This document shows, piece after piece, positions 1-11,445 of a stretch of 64,000 nucleotides of DNA. The number at the start of each line of letters is the position of its first letter. Within the stretch, counting starts at the first letter, position 1. A model generated the notes under the pieces. That model made no database searches. It was not told the origin of the DNA and was given only the letters and a program-made list of their open reading frames with translations. The stretch covers positions 13,996,865 through 14,060,864 of the forward strand of contig OY482866.1 in the NCBI GenBank assembly GCA_960531495.1, in the 5' to 3' direction. The position numbers and the translations under genes are program-made. The stretch comes from Zeus faber. Lineage: Eukaryota > Chordata > Actinopteri > Zeiformes > Zeidae.

Positions 1-1480
1 TTTCAGAGTGGTATATTTTGACGTTTTTCGACATTGTATAGTATGTCGTATTTGTGATATTTGTCTGGGTTGTATATTTTGACGTTTTTGTGATATCTTT
101 TGGAGTGGTATATTTTTACATTTTTCGACATAGTATAGCATGTCTTTTTTGTGATATTTATCTGGGTTGTATGATTTGTCGTTTTGGGATATTTTTTGGT
201 GAGGTATATTTTGACGTTTTTCAACAAAGTAGTATGTCATTTTTGTGATATTTTTTGGTGTGGTATATTTTCACGCTTTTGTGATATTTTTCGGAGTGGT
301 ATATTTTGACGTTTTTCGACATGGTATAGTATATCGTTTTTGTGAAATTTATCTGGGTTGTGTATTTTAACGTTTTTGTGATATCTTTGGGCGTTGTATA
401 TTTTGACATTTTTCGACATAGTATTGTATGTCGTTTTTGTGATATTTTTTGGCATTGTATATTTAGACGTTTTTCGACATAGTATAGTATGTCGTTTTTG
501 TGATATTTTTTGGCGTTGTATTTTTTGACGTTTTTGTAATATTTTTCGGAGTGGTATATTTTGACGTTTTTCGACATAGTAGAGTATGTCGTTTTTTTGA
601 TATTTATCTGGGTTGTATATTTTGACGTTTTTGTGATATTTTTCAGAGTGGTATATTTTGACGTTTTTCGACATAGTATAGTATGTCGTTTTTGTGAAAT
701 TTATCTGGGTTGTGTATTTTAACATTTTTGTGATATTTTTGGGCGTTGTATATTTTGACGTTTTTCGACATTGTATTGTATGTCGTTTTTGTGATATTTT
801 TTGGCGTTGTATTTTTTGACGTTTTTGTAATATATTTCGGAGTGGTATATTTTGACGTTTTTCGACATAGTATAGTATATCGTTTTTGGGATATTTTTTG
901 GCGTTGTATATTTTGACGTTTTTCGCCATAGTATAGTATGTCGTTTTTGTGATTATTTTGGCGTTGTATAGTTTGACGTTTTTATGATATTTTTCAGAGT
1001 GGTATATTTTGACGTTTTTCGACATAGTATAGTATGTCGTATTTGTGATATTTGTCTGGGTTGTATATTTTCACGCTTTTGTGATATTTTTCGGAGTGGT
1101 ATATATTGACGTTTTTCGACATAGTATAGTATATCGTTTTTGTGAAATTTATCTGGGTTGTGTATTTTAACGTTTTTGTGATATTTTTGGGCGTTGTATA
1201 TTTTGACGTTTTTCGACATAGTATTGTATGTCGTTTTCGTGATATTTATCTGGGTTGTATATTTTGACGTTTTTGTGATATTTTTTGGAGTGGTATATTT
1301 TGACGTTTTTCGACATAGTATTGTATGTCGTTTTCGTGATATTTATCTGGGTTGTATATTTTGACGTTTTTGTGATATTTTTTGGAGTGGTATATTTTGA
1401 CATTTTTCGACATAGTATATAGTATGTCGTTTTTGTGATATTTTTTGGCGTTGTATTTTTTGACGTTTTTGTAATATTTT
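1..1480 (+). repeat. Left-flank unit, copy 1
   Basis: This segment matches 2149-3700. The offset is 2,148 bp at first, then changes to 2,245, 2,184 and 2,220 as whole modules are gained or lost (+97, -61, +36). Several variants here are rare or absent in the core, including a GTCTGGG tail, CGACATTGTATAG and GATTATTTTGGCG. Confidence 0.85.
1408..1429. other. Dyad with spacer lengthened by TA
   Basis: The spacer is GTATATAG (8 bases) between intact 7-bp arms. The same form recurs through the array, for example near 3632, 12805, 13933, 18592, 26545 and 43328. It is a useful marker for tracing copies. Confidence 0.85.
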
Positions 1481-2148
1481 TCGGAGTGGTATATTTTGTG
1501 ATATTTATCCGGGTTGTATATTTTGACGTTTTTGTGATATTTTTCGGAGTGGTATATTATGACATTTTTCGACATAGTATAGTATGTCGTTTTTGTGATA
1601 TTTTTTGGCGTTGTGTATTTTGACGTTTTTCGACATAGTATAGTATGTCGTTTTTGTGATATTTTTTGGCGTTGTGTATTTTGACGTTTTTCGACATAGT
1701 ATAGTATGTCGCTTTGGTGATATTAATCTGGGTTGTATATTTTGACGTTTTTGTGATATTTTTTGACGTGGTATATTTTGACATTTTTCGACATACTATA
1801 GTATGTCGTTTTTGAGATATTTGTCTGGGTTGTATATTTTGACGTTTTAGGGACATTTTTTTGGCGTTGTTAATTTTGACGTTTTTCAACATAGTATAGT
1901 ATGTCGTTTTTGTGATATTTACCTGGGTTGTATATTTCGACGTTTTTGGGATATTTTTTGGAGTGGTATATTTTGACGTTTTCCGACATAGTATAGTATG
2001 TCGTTTTTTTTATATTTATCTGGGTTGTATAATTTGTCGTTTTGGGATATTTTTTGGCGTTGTATATTTTGACGTTTTTCGACATAGTATAGTATGTCGT
2101 TTTTTTTATATTTATCTGGGTTGTGTATTTTAACGATTTAGTGATATT
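1481..2148 (+). repeat. Diverged repeat between the left-flank copies
   Basis: This stretch is ordinary M61/M36 repeat with many private variants, such as a loss that fuses a head to GTGATATTTATCC near 1490-1510, and TTTTTTTATATTTATC near 2004 and 2100. I see no gene or foreign sequence in it. Confidence 0.8.
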
Positions 2149-3700
2149 TTTCAGAGTGGTATATTTTGACGTTTTTCGACATTGTATAGTATGTCGTATT
2201 TGTGATATTTGTCTGGGTTGTATATTTTGACGTTTTTGTGATATCTTTTGGAGTGGTATATTTTTACATTTTTCGACATAGTATAGCATGTCTTTTTTGT
2301 GATATTTATCTGGGTTGTATGATTTGTCGTTTTGGGATATTTTTTGGTGAGGTATATTTTGACGTTTTTCAACAAAGTAGTATGTCATTTTTGTGATATT
2401 TTTTGGTGTGGTATATTTTGACGTTTTTCGACATAGTATAGTATGTCGTATTTGTGATATTTGTCTGGGTTGTATATTTAGATGTTTTTGTGATATTTTT
2501 TGGAGTGGTATATTTTCACGCTTTTGTGATATTTTTCGGAGTGGTATATTTTGACGTTTTTCGACATGGTATAGTATATCGTTTTTGTGAAATTTATCTG
2601 GGTTGTGTATTTTAACGTTTTTGTGATATCTTTGGGCGTTGTATATTTTGACGTTTTTCGACATAGTATTGTATGTCGTTTTTGTGATATTTTTTGGCGT
2701 TGTATTTTTTGACGTTTTTGTAATATTTTTCGGAGTGGTATATTTTGACGTTTTTCGACATAGTAGAGTATGTCGTTTTTTTGATATTTATCTGGGTTGT
2801 ATATTTTGACGTTTTTGTGATATTTTTCAGAGTGGTATATTTTGACGTTTTTCGACATAGTATAGTATGTCATTTTTGTGAAATTTATCTGGGTTGTGTA
2901 TTTTAACATTTTTGTGATATTTTTGGGCGTTGTATATTTTGACGTTTTTCGACATTGTATTGTATGTCGTTTTTGTGATATTTTTTGGCGTTGTATTTTT
3001 TGACGTTTTTGTAATATTTTTCGGAGTGGTATATTTTGACGTTTTTCGACATAGTATAGTATATCGTTTTTGGGATATTTTTTGGCGTTGTATATTTTGA
3101 CGTTTTTCGCCATAGTATAGTATGTCGTTTTTGTGATTATTTTGGCGTTGTATAGTTTGACGTTTTTATGATATTTTTCAGAGTGGTATATTTTGACGTT
3201 TTTCGACATAGTATAGTATGTCGTATTTGTGATATTTGTCTGGGTTGTATATTTAGATGTTTTTGTGATATTTTTTGGAGTGGTATATTTTCACGCTTTT
3301 GTGATATTTTTCGGAGTGGTATATATTGACGTTTTTCGACATAGTATAGTATATCGTTTTTGTGAAATTTATCTGGGTTGTGTATTTTAAAGTTTTTGTG
3401 ATATTTTTGGGCGTTGTATATTTTGACGTTTTTCGACATAGTATAGTATGTCGTTTTCGTGATATTTATCTGGGTTGTATATTTTGACGTTTTTGTGATA
3501 TTTTTTGGAGTGGTATATTTTGACGTTTTTCGACATAGTATTGTATGTCGTTTTCGTGATATTTATCTGGGTTGTATATTTTGACGTTTTTGTGATATTT
3601 TTTGGAGTGGTATATTTTGACATTTTTCGACATAGTATATAGTATGTCGTTTTTGTGATATTTTTTGGCGTTGTATTTTTTGACGTTTTTGTAATATTTT
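2149..3700 (+). repeat. Left-flank unit, copy 2
   Basis: This is the second copy of the segment starting at 1. Its first 250 bp or so are essentially identical to copy 1. It differs later by an extra 97-bp dimer near 2404-2510, lacks one 61-bp module relative to about 450-510, and has an extra 36-bp module near 3250. After about 3700 the two diverge in module order. Confidence 0.85.
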
Positions 3701-5381
3701 TCGGAGTGGTATATTTTGACATTTTTCGACGTAGTATAGTATGTCGTTTTTGTGATATTTTTTGGCGTTGTATTTTTTGACGTTTTTGTAATATTTTTCG
3801 GAGTGGTATATTTTGACGTTTTTCGACATAGTATAGTATATCGTTTTTGGGATATTTTTTGGCGTTGTATATTTTGACGTTTTTCGACATAGTATAGTAT
3901 GTCGTTTTTGTGATATTTATCTGGGTTGTGTATTTTAACGTTTTTGTGATATTTTTCGGAGGGGTATATTTTGACATTTTTCGACATAGTATATAGTATG
4001 TCGTTTTTGTGAAATTTATCTGGGTTGTGTATTTTAACATTTTTGTGATATTTTTAGGCGTTGTATATTTTGACGTTTTTCGACATAGTATAGTATGTCG
4101 TTTTTGTGATATTTTTTGGCGTTGTATTTTTTGACGTTTTTGTAATATTTTTCGGAGTGGTATATTTTGACGTTTTTCGACATAGTATAGTATGTCGTTT
4201 TTGTGATATTTTTTGGCGTTGTATATTTTGACGTTTTTCGACATAGTATTGTATGTCGCTTTTGTGATATTTTTTGGCGTTGTATTTTTTGACGTTTTTC
4301 GACGTAGTATAGTATGTCGTTTTTTGTGATAGTTATCTTGGTTGTATATTTTGACGTTTTTGTGATATTTTTTGGAGTGGTATATTTTGACATTTTTCGA
4401 CATAGTATTGTATGTCGTTTTTGTGATATTTTTTGGCGTTGTATTTTTTGACGTTTTTGTAATATTTTTCGGAGTGGTATATTTTGACGTTTTTCGACAT
4501 AGTATAGTATGTCGTTTTTGTGATATTTTTTGGCGTTGTATTTTTTGACGTTTTTGTAATATTTTTCGGAGTGGTATATTTTGACGTTTTTCGACATAGT
4601 ATAGTATATCGTTTTTGGGATATTTTTTGGCGTTGTATATTTTGACGTTTTTCGACATAGTATAGTATGTCGTTTTTGTGATATTTATCTGGGTTGTGTA
4701 TTTTAACATTTTTGTGATATTTTTGGGCGTTGTATATTTTGACGTTTTTCGACATAGTATTGTATGTCGTTTTTGTGATATTTTTCGGAGTGGTATATTT
4801 TGACGTTTTTCGACATAGTATAGTATGTCGTTTTTGTGATATTTTTTGGCGTTGTATTTTTTTACGTTTTTCGACAAAGTATAGTATGTCGTTTTTGTGA
4901 TATTTATCTGGGTTGTGTATTTTAACATTTTTGTGATATCTTTGGGCGTTGCATATTTTGACGTTTTTCGACATAGTATAGTATGTCGTTTTTGTGATAT
5001 TTTTTGGCGTTGTATATTTTGACGTTTTTCGACATAGTATAGTTTGTCGTTTTTGTGATATTTATCGCGGTTGTGTATTTTAACGTTTTTGTGATATTTT
5101 TCGGAGTGGTATATTTTGACGTTTTTCGACATAGTATAGTATGTCGTTTTTGTGAAATTTATCTGGGTTGTGTATTTTAACGTTTTTGTGATATTTTTGG
5201 GCGTTGCATATTTTGACGTTTTTCGACATAGTATAGTATGTCGTTTTTGTGATATTTTTTGGCGTTGTATATTTTGACGTTTTTCGACATAGTATGGTTT
5301 GTCGTTTTTGTGATATTTATCTGGGTTGTGTATTTTAACGTTTTTGTGATATTTTTGGGCGTTGCATATTTTGACGTTTTT

Positions 5382-5398
5382 CGACAGTATTGTATGTC
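5382..5398 (+). other. Marker M61 with shortened dyad and T8 run
   Basis: Here the dyad has lost three bases of the left arm and spacer (CGACAGTATTGTATGTC) and is followed by a run of eight T's in place of GTTTTT. I saw the same rare form near 8620, 15369, 20127, 22167, 28855, 31766, 36026, 40206, 44690, 45872, 47757, 54355 and 60625. It tags one specific module inside the higher-order units. Confidence 0.85.
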
Positions 5399-5519
5399 TT
5401 TTTTTTGATATTTTTTGGCGTTGTATTTTTTGACGTTTTTGTAATATTTTTCGGAGTGGTATATTTTGACATTTTTCGACATAGTATAGTATGTCGTTTT
5501 TGTGATATTTATCTGGGTT

Positions 5520-5554
5520 GTATAATTTGTCGTTTTGGGATATTTTTCGGAGTG
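5520..5554 (+). repeat. 35-bp M36 variant with TAATTTGTCG head
   Basis: The head is GTATAATTTGTCGTTTT (17 bp) and the tail GGGATATTTTTCGGAGTG. Related copies lie at about 174, 2028, 2322, 8758, 15507, 22306, 28990, 31905, 36167, 40345, 44819, 47893, 54485, 60955, 61983, 62176 and 63718. The shorter head puts following modules one base out of the usual register. Copies near 15507 and 28990 have a further shortened tail. Confidence 0.85.
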
Positions 5555-5809
5555 GTATATTTTGACGTTTTTCGACATAGTATAGTATGTCGTTTTTGTG
5601 AAATTTATCTGGGTTGTGTATTTTAACGTTTTTGTGATATTTTTGGGCGTTCTATATTTTGACGTTTTTCGACCTAGTATAGTATGTCGTTTTTGGGATA
5701 TTTTTTGGCGTTGTATATTTTGACGTTTTTAGACATAGTATAGTATGTCGTTTTTGTGATATTTATCTGGGTTGTGTATTTTAACGTTTTTGTGATATTT
5801 TTCGGAGTG

Positions 5810-5870
5810 GTATATTTTGACGTTTTTCGACATAGTATAGTATGTCGTTTTTGTGATATTTATCTGGGTT
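5810..5870 (+). repeat. 61-bp module M61, type example
   Basis: M61 reads as three parts. The head is GTATATTTTGACGTTTTT (18 bp). The insert is CGACATAGTATAGTATGTCG followed by TTTTT (25 bp). The tail is GTGATATTTATCTGGGTT (18 bp). Common tail variants elsewhere end TTTTTTGGCGTT, TTTTGGGCGTT or begin GTGAAATTTATC. Common head variants are GTATTTTTTGACG and GACATTTTT. Removing the central 25 bp leaves an M36-like module, so the two modules are related by one insertion or deletion. Which came first cannot be told from this window. Confidence 0.92.
5828..5847. other. Inverted repeat (potential hairpin) at the M61 centre, type example
   Basis: CGACATAGTATAGTATGTCG has perfect 7-bp arms, CGACATA and TATGTCG, around a 6-base spacer, GTATAG. 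It is flanked by T5 on both sides. Nearly every M61 carries this element, so there are several hundred in the window (rough estimate from module size). Arm variants exist (TATATCG, TTTGTCG, CGCCATA, CGACGTA, CGACAAA), so arm identity is frequent, not absolute. It could form a small cruciform or be bound by a dimeric protein; neither is shown. Confidence 0.85.
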
Positions 5871-5906
5871 GTGTATTTTAACGTTTTTGTGATATTTTTC
5901 GGAGTG
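5871..5906 (+). repeat. 36-bp module M36, type example
   Basis: M36 is a head of GTGTATTTTAACGTTTTT (18 bp) joined to a tail of GTGATATTTTTCGGAGTG (18 bp). It aligns to the two ends of M61 with the 25-bp insert absent. Variants include a GTAATATTTTTCGG tail, a TTTTTTGGAGTG tail, a TTTTCAGAGTG tail and a GTATATTTTCACGC head. M36 usually follows M61, but it is skipped where M61 modules run together. Confidence 0.92.
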
Positions 5907-7662
5907 GTATATTTTGACGTTTTTCGACATAGTATAGTATGTGGTTTTTGTGAAATTTATCTGGGTTGTGTATTTTAACGTTTTTGTGATATTTTTTGGT
6001 GTGGTATATTTTGACGTTTTTAGACATAGTATAGTATGTCGTTTTTGTGACATTTTTTGGCGTTGTATATTTTGACGTTTTTCGACATAGTATAGTATGT
6101 CGTTTTTGTGATATTTATCTGGGTTGTGTATTTTAACGTTTTTGTGACATTTTTGGGCGTTGTATATTTTGACGTTTTTCGACATAGTATTGTATGTCGT
6201 TTTTGTGATATTTTTTGGCGTTGTATTTTTTGACGTTTTTGTAATATTTTTCGGAGTGGTATATTTTGACGTTTTTCGACATAGTATAGTATATCGTTTT
6301 TGGGATATTTTTTGGCGTTGTATATTTTGACGTTTTTCGACATAGTATAGTATGTCGTTTTTGTGATAGTTATCTGGGTTGTGTATTTTAACGTTTTTGT
6401 GATATTTTTCGGAGTGGTATATTTTGACGTTTTTCGACATAGTATAGTATGTCGTTTTTGTGATATTTATCTGGGTTGTGTATTTTAACGTTTTTGTGAT
6501 ATTTTTCGGAGTGGTATATTTTGACGTTTTTCGACATAGTATGGTTTGTCGTTTTTGTGAAATTTATCTGGGTTGTGTATTTTAACATTTTTTTGATATT
6601 TTTGGGCGTTGTATATTTTGACGTTTTTCGACATAGTATTGTATGTCGTTTTTGTGATATTTTTTGGCGTTGTATTTTTTGACGTTTTTGTAATATTTTT
6701 CGGAGTGGTATATTTTGACGTTTTTCGACATAGTATAGTATGTCGTTTTTGTGATATTCATCTGGGTTGTATATTTTGACGTTTTTGTGATATTTTTTGG
6801 AGTGGTATATTTTGACGTTTTTCGACATAGTATAGTATGTCGTTTTTGAAATATTTTCTTGGGTTGTATATTTTGACGTTTTTCGACATAGTATTGTATG
6901 TCGTTTTTGTGATATTTTTTGGCGTTGTATTTTTTGACGTTTTTCGACATAGTATAGTATGTCGTTTTTGTGAAATTTATCTGGGTTGTGTATTTTAACG
7001 TTTTTGTGATATTTTTTGGCGTTGTATATTTTGACGTTTTTCGACATAGTAAAGTATGTCGTTTTTGTGATATTTTTTGGCGTTGTATTTTTTGACGTTT
7101 TTGTAATATTTTTCGGAGTGGTATTTTTTGACGTTTTTCGACGTAGTATAGTATGCCGTTTTTGTGAAATTTATCTGGGTTGTATATTTTGACGTTTTTG
7201 TGATATTTTTCGGAGTGGTATATTTTGACGTTTTTCGACGTAGTATAGTATGCCGTTTTTGTGAAATTTATCTGGGTTGTATATTTTGACGTTTTTGTGA
7301 TTTTTTTTGGAGTGGTATATTTTGACGTTTTTCGACATAGTATAGTATGTCGTTTTTGTGATATTTATCTGGGTTGTATATTTTGACGTTTTTGTGATAT
7401 TTTTTGGCGTTGTATTTTTTGACGTTTTTGTAATATTTTTCGGAGTGGTATATTTTGACGTTTTTCGACATAGTATTGTATGTCGTTTTCGTGATATTTA
7501 TCTGGGTTGTATATTTTGACGTTTTTGTGATATTTTTTGGAGTGGTATATTTTGACATTTTTCGACATAGTATAGTATGTCGTTTTTGTGATATTTTTTG
7601 GCGTTGTATTTTTTGACGTTTTTGTAATATTTTTCGGACTGGTATATTTTGACGTTTTTCGC

Positions 7663-7676
7663 CATAGTATACTATG
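7663..7676. other. Perfect 14-bp palindrome variant of the M61 dyad
   Basis: CATAGTATACTATG reads the same on both strands. It arises from the usual dyad through a G-to-C change in the spacer, while the outer left arm has changed to CGCCATA. I found the same variant at 11095-11108, 23222-23235, 24836-24849, 48810-48823 and 50327-50340. All lie in equivalent places of the long copies, so they descend from one event. Confidence 0.9.
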
Positions 7677-7896
7677 TCGTTTTTGGGATATTTATCTGGG
7701 TTGTGTATTTTAACGTTTTTGTGATATTTTTCGGAGTGGTATATTTTGACGTTTTTCGACATAGTATAGTATGTCGTTTTTGTGAAATTTATCTGGGTTG
7801 TGTATTTTAACATTTTTTTGATATTTTTGGGCGTTGTATATTTTGACGTTTTTCGACATAGTATTGTATGTCGTTTTCGTGATATTTATCTGGGTT

Positions 7897-7933
7897 GTAT
7901 ATTTTGACGTTTTTGTGATATTTTGTCGGAACG
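7897..7933 (+). repeat. 37-bp M36 variant ending GTCGGAACG
   Basis: This module has a one-base-longer tail, GATATTTTGTCGGAACG. I found it also near 11356, 11808, 17132, 17619, 23485, 25098, 25549, 33530, 34019, 36835, 41970, 42360, 49073, 50590, 51041, 56110 and 56500. It is typically followed by a chimeric M61 in which the right arm is replaced by TTTGACG, and then by a module with a TTTCACGC head. This three-module signature marks one higher-order segment. Confidence 0.85.
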
Positions 7934-8013
7934 GTATATTTTGACGTTTTTCGACATAGTATAGTTTGACGTTTTTGTGATATTTTTCAGAGTGGTATAT
8001 TTTCACGCTTTTG

Positions 8014-11000
8014 TGATATTTTTCGGAGTGGTATATTTTGACGTTTTTCGACATAGTATAGTATGTCGTTTTTGTGATATTTTTTGGCGTTGTATTTTTT
8101 TACGTTTTTCGACAAAGTATAGTATGTCGTTTTTGTGATATTTATCTGGGTTGTGTATTTTAACATTTTTGTGATATCTTTGGGCGTTGCATATTTTGAC
8201 GTTTTTCGACATAGTATAGTATGTCGTTTTTGTGATATTTTTTGGCGTTGTATATTTTGACGTTTTTCGACATAGTATAGTTTGTCGTTTTTGTGATATT
8301 TATCGCGGTTGTGTATTTTAACGTTTTTGTGATATTTTTCGGAGTGGTATATTTTGACGTTTTTCGACATAGTATAGTATGTCGTTTTTGTGAAATTTAT
8401 CTGGGTTGTGTATTTTAACGTTTTTGTGATATTTTTGGGCGTTGCATATTTTGACGTTTTTCGACATAGTATAGTATGTCGTTTTTGTGATATTTTTTGG
8501 CGTTGTATATTTTGACGTTTTTCGACATAGTATGGTTTGTCGTTTTTGTGATATTTATCTGGGTTGTGTATTTTAACGTTTTTGTGATATTTTTGGGCGT
8601 TGCATATTTTGACGTTTTTCGACAGTATTGTATGTCTTTTTTTTGATATTTTTTGGCGTTGTATTTTTTGACGTTTTTGTAATATTTTTCGGAGTGGTAT
8701 ATTTTGACATTTTTCGACATAGTATAGTATGTCGTTTTTGTGATATTTATCTGGGTTGTATAATTTGTCGTTTTGGGATATTTTTCGGAGTGGTATATTT
8801 TGACGTTTTTCGACATAGTATAGTATGTCGTTTTTGTGAAATTTATCTGGGTTGTGTATTTTAACGTTTTTGTGATATTTTTGGGCGTTCTATATTTTGA
8901 CGTTTTTCGACCTAGTATAGTATGTCGTTTTTGGGATATTTTTTGGCGTTGTATATTTTGACGTTTTTAGACATAGTATAGTATGTCGTTTTTGTGATAT
9001 TTATCTGGGTTGTGTATTTTAACGTTTTTGTGATATTTTTCGGAGTGGTATATTTTGACGTTTTTCGACATAGTATAGTATGTCGTTTTTGTGATATTTA
9101 TCTGGGTTGTGTATTTTAACGTTTTTGTGATATTTTTCGGAGTGGTATATTTTGACGTTTTTCGACATAGTATAGTATGTGGTTTTTGTGAAATTTATCT
9201 GGGTTGTGTATTTTAACGTTTTTGTGATATTTTTTGGTGTGGTATATTTTGACGTTTTTAGACATAGTATAGTATGTCGTTTTTGTGACATTTTTTGGCG
9301 TTGTATATTTTGACGTTTTTCGACATAGTATAGTATGTCGTTTTTGTGATATTTATCTGGGTTGTGTATTTTAACGTTTTTGTGACATTTTTGGGCGTTG
9401 TATATTTTGACGTTTTTCGACATAGTATTGTATGTCGTTTTTGTGATATTTTTTGGCGTTGTATTTTTTGACGTTTTTGTAATATTTTTCGGAGTGGTAT
9501 ATTTTGACGTTTTTCGACATAGTATAGTATATCGTTTTTGGGATATTTTTTGGCGTTGTATATTTTGACGTTTTTCGACATAGTATAGTATGTCGTTTTT
9601 GTGATAGTTATCTGGGTTGTGTATTTTAACGTTTTTGTGATATTTTTCGGAGTGGTATATTTTGACGTTTTTCGACATAGTATAGTATGTCGTTTTTGTG
9701 ATATTTATCTGGGTTGTGTATTTTAACGTTTTTGTGATATTTTTCGGAGTGGTATATTTTGACGTTTTTCGACATAGTATAGTATGTCGTTTTTGTGAAA
9801 TTTATCTGGGTTGTGTATTTTAACATTTTTTTGATATTTTTGGGCGTTGTATATTTTGACGTTTTTCGACATAGTATTGTATGTCGTTTTTGTGATATTT
9901 TTTGGCGTTGTATTTTTTGACGTTTTTGTAATATTTTTCGGAGTGGTATATTTTGACGTTTTTCGACATAGTATAGTATGTCGTTTTTGTGATATTCATC
10001 TGGGTTGTATATTTTGACGTTTTTGTGATATTTTTTGGAGTGGTATATTTTGACGTTTTTCGACATAGTATAGTATGTCGTTTTTGAAATATTTTCTTGG
10101 GTTGTATATTTTGACGTTTTTCGACATAGTATTGTATGTCGTTTTTGTGATATTTTTTGGCGTTGTATTTTTTGACGTTTTTCGACATAGTATAGTATGT
10201 CGTTTTTGTGAAATTTATCTGGGTTGTGTATTTTAACGTTTTTGTGATATTTTTTGGCGTTGTATATTTTGACGTTTTTCGACATAGTAAAGTATGTCGT
10301 TTTTGTGATATTTTTTGGCGTTGTATTTTTTGACGTTTTTGTAATATTTTTCGGAGTGGTATTTTTTGACGTTTTTCGACATAGTATAGTATGTCGTTTT
10401 TGTGATATTTTTTGGCGTTGTATTTTTTGACGTTTTTGGAATATTTTTCGGAGTGGTATATTTTGACGTTTTTCGACATAGTATAGTATGTCGTTTTTGT
10501 GATATTTTTTGGCGTTGTATTTTTTGACGTTTTTGTAATATTTTTCGGAGTGGTATATTTTGACGTTTTTCGACATAGTATAGTATGTCGTTTTTGTGAT
10601 ATTTATCTGGGTTGTGTATTTCAACGTTTTTGTGATATTTTTCGGAGTGGTATATTTTGACGTTTTTCGACGTAGTATAGTATGCCGTTTTTGTGAAATT
10701 TATCTGGGTTGTATATTTTGACGTTTTTGTGATTTTTTTTGGAGTGGTATATTTTGACGTTTTTCGACATAGTATAGTATGTCGTTTTTGTGATATTTAT
10801 CTGGGTTGTATATTTTGACGTTTTTGTGATATTTTTTGGCGTTGTATTTTTTGACGTTTTTGTAATATTTTTCGGAGTGGTATATTTTGACGTTTTTCGA
10901 CATAGTATTGTATGTCGTTTTCGTGATATTTATCTGGGTTGTATATTTTGACGTTTTTGTGATATTTTTTGGAGTGGTATATTTTGACATTTTTCGACAT

Positions 11001-11445
11001 AGTATAGTATGTCGTTTTTGTGATATTTTTTGGCGTTGTATTTTTTGACGTTTTTGTAATATTTTTCGGACTGGTATATTTTGACGTTTTTCGCCATAGT
11101 ATACTATGTCGTTTTTGTGATATTTATCTGGGTTGTGTATTTTAACGTTTTTGTGATATTTTTCGGAGTGGTATATTTTGACGTTTTTCGACATAGTATA
11201 GTATGTCGTTTTTGTGAAATTTATCTGGGTTGTGTATGTTAACATTTTTTTGATATTTTTGGGCGTTGTATATTTTGACGTTTTTCGACATAGTATTGTA
11301 TGTCGTTTTCGTGATATTTATCTGGGTTGTATATTTTGACGTTTTTGTGATATTTTGTCGGAACGGTATATTTTGACGTTTTTCGACATAGTATAGTTTG
11401 ACGTTTTTGTGATATTTTTCAGAGTGGTATATTTTCACGCTTTTG
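8014..11445 (+). repeat. 3.43-kb higher-order tandem unit, copy 2
   Basis: This is the second tandem copy of 4776-8013, longer by two 97-bp dimers around 10380-10630. Its later part is copied again at about 23.6-25.2 kb and 49.2-50.7 kb. Confidence 0.88.

Larger units (their letters stand above)
5810..5906 (+). repeat. Representative 97-bp consensus dimer (M61 + M36)
   Basis: This is a clean example of the commonest unit: M61 at 5810-5870 and M36 at 5871-5906, after which the next unit begins at 5907. A hand count gives T 50, G 22, A 18 and C 7. There are five CpG steps, where about 1.6 are expected from base composition. Runs of four to five T's recur at irregular spacings (mostly 8-25 bp), so some intrinsic curvature is possible but not shown. 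The phase chosen (starting at GTATATTTTG) is arbitrary. Confidence 0.93.
4000..6500 (+). repeat. Core segment shared with 20.78-23.19 kb and 46.5-48.8 kb
   Basis: From about 4000 to 5640 this matches 20784-22424 at an offset of 16,784. A 97-bp dimer around 5640-5690 is missing at 22.4 kb, after which the offset is 16,687 until about 6500. The same sequence appears again from 46.5 kb. The left boundary is a switch in module type near 4000. Confidence 0.82.
4776..8013 (+). repeat. 3.24-kb higher-order tandem unit, copy 1
   Basis: The segment is followed directly by a second copy. Positions 4776-7140 match 8014-10378 at an offset of 3,238. Positions of about 7200-8013 match about 10632-11445 at an offset of 3,432, the change being 194 bp (two dimers). 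Markers shared by both copies include the TTTTTGAAATATTTTC module at about 6846 and 10085. Confidence 0.88.

Noticed and set aside
54-248. Short plus-strand open frames rich in Phe, Val, Ile and Cys, resembling small membrane proteins
   Set aside because: They are translations of the T- and G-rich strand of the same repeat. Hydrophobicity follows directly from T-rich codons, and they recur wherever the module order is the same.
3387-5132. 581-codon minus-strand open frame (and dozens of similar ones of 60-380 codons) as protein-coding genes
   Set aside because: The translations are the same DNA repeat read in three successive phases, of low complexity, with no recognisable domain. Frame length changes between copies whenever a module is gained or lost, and the ends fall at fixed repeat motifs.
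5828-5852. Rho-independent terminator (hairpin followed by T5) repeated in each M61
   Set aside because: The stem is AT-rich with 7 bp, T-runs lie on both sides, and the element is simply part of a satellite unit in what appears to be eukaryotic DNA with no gene to terminate.
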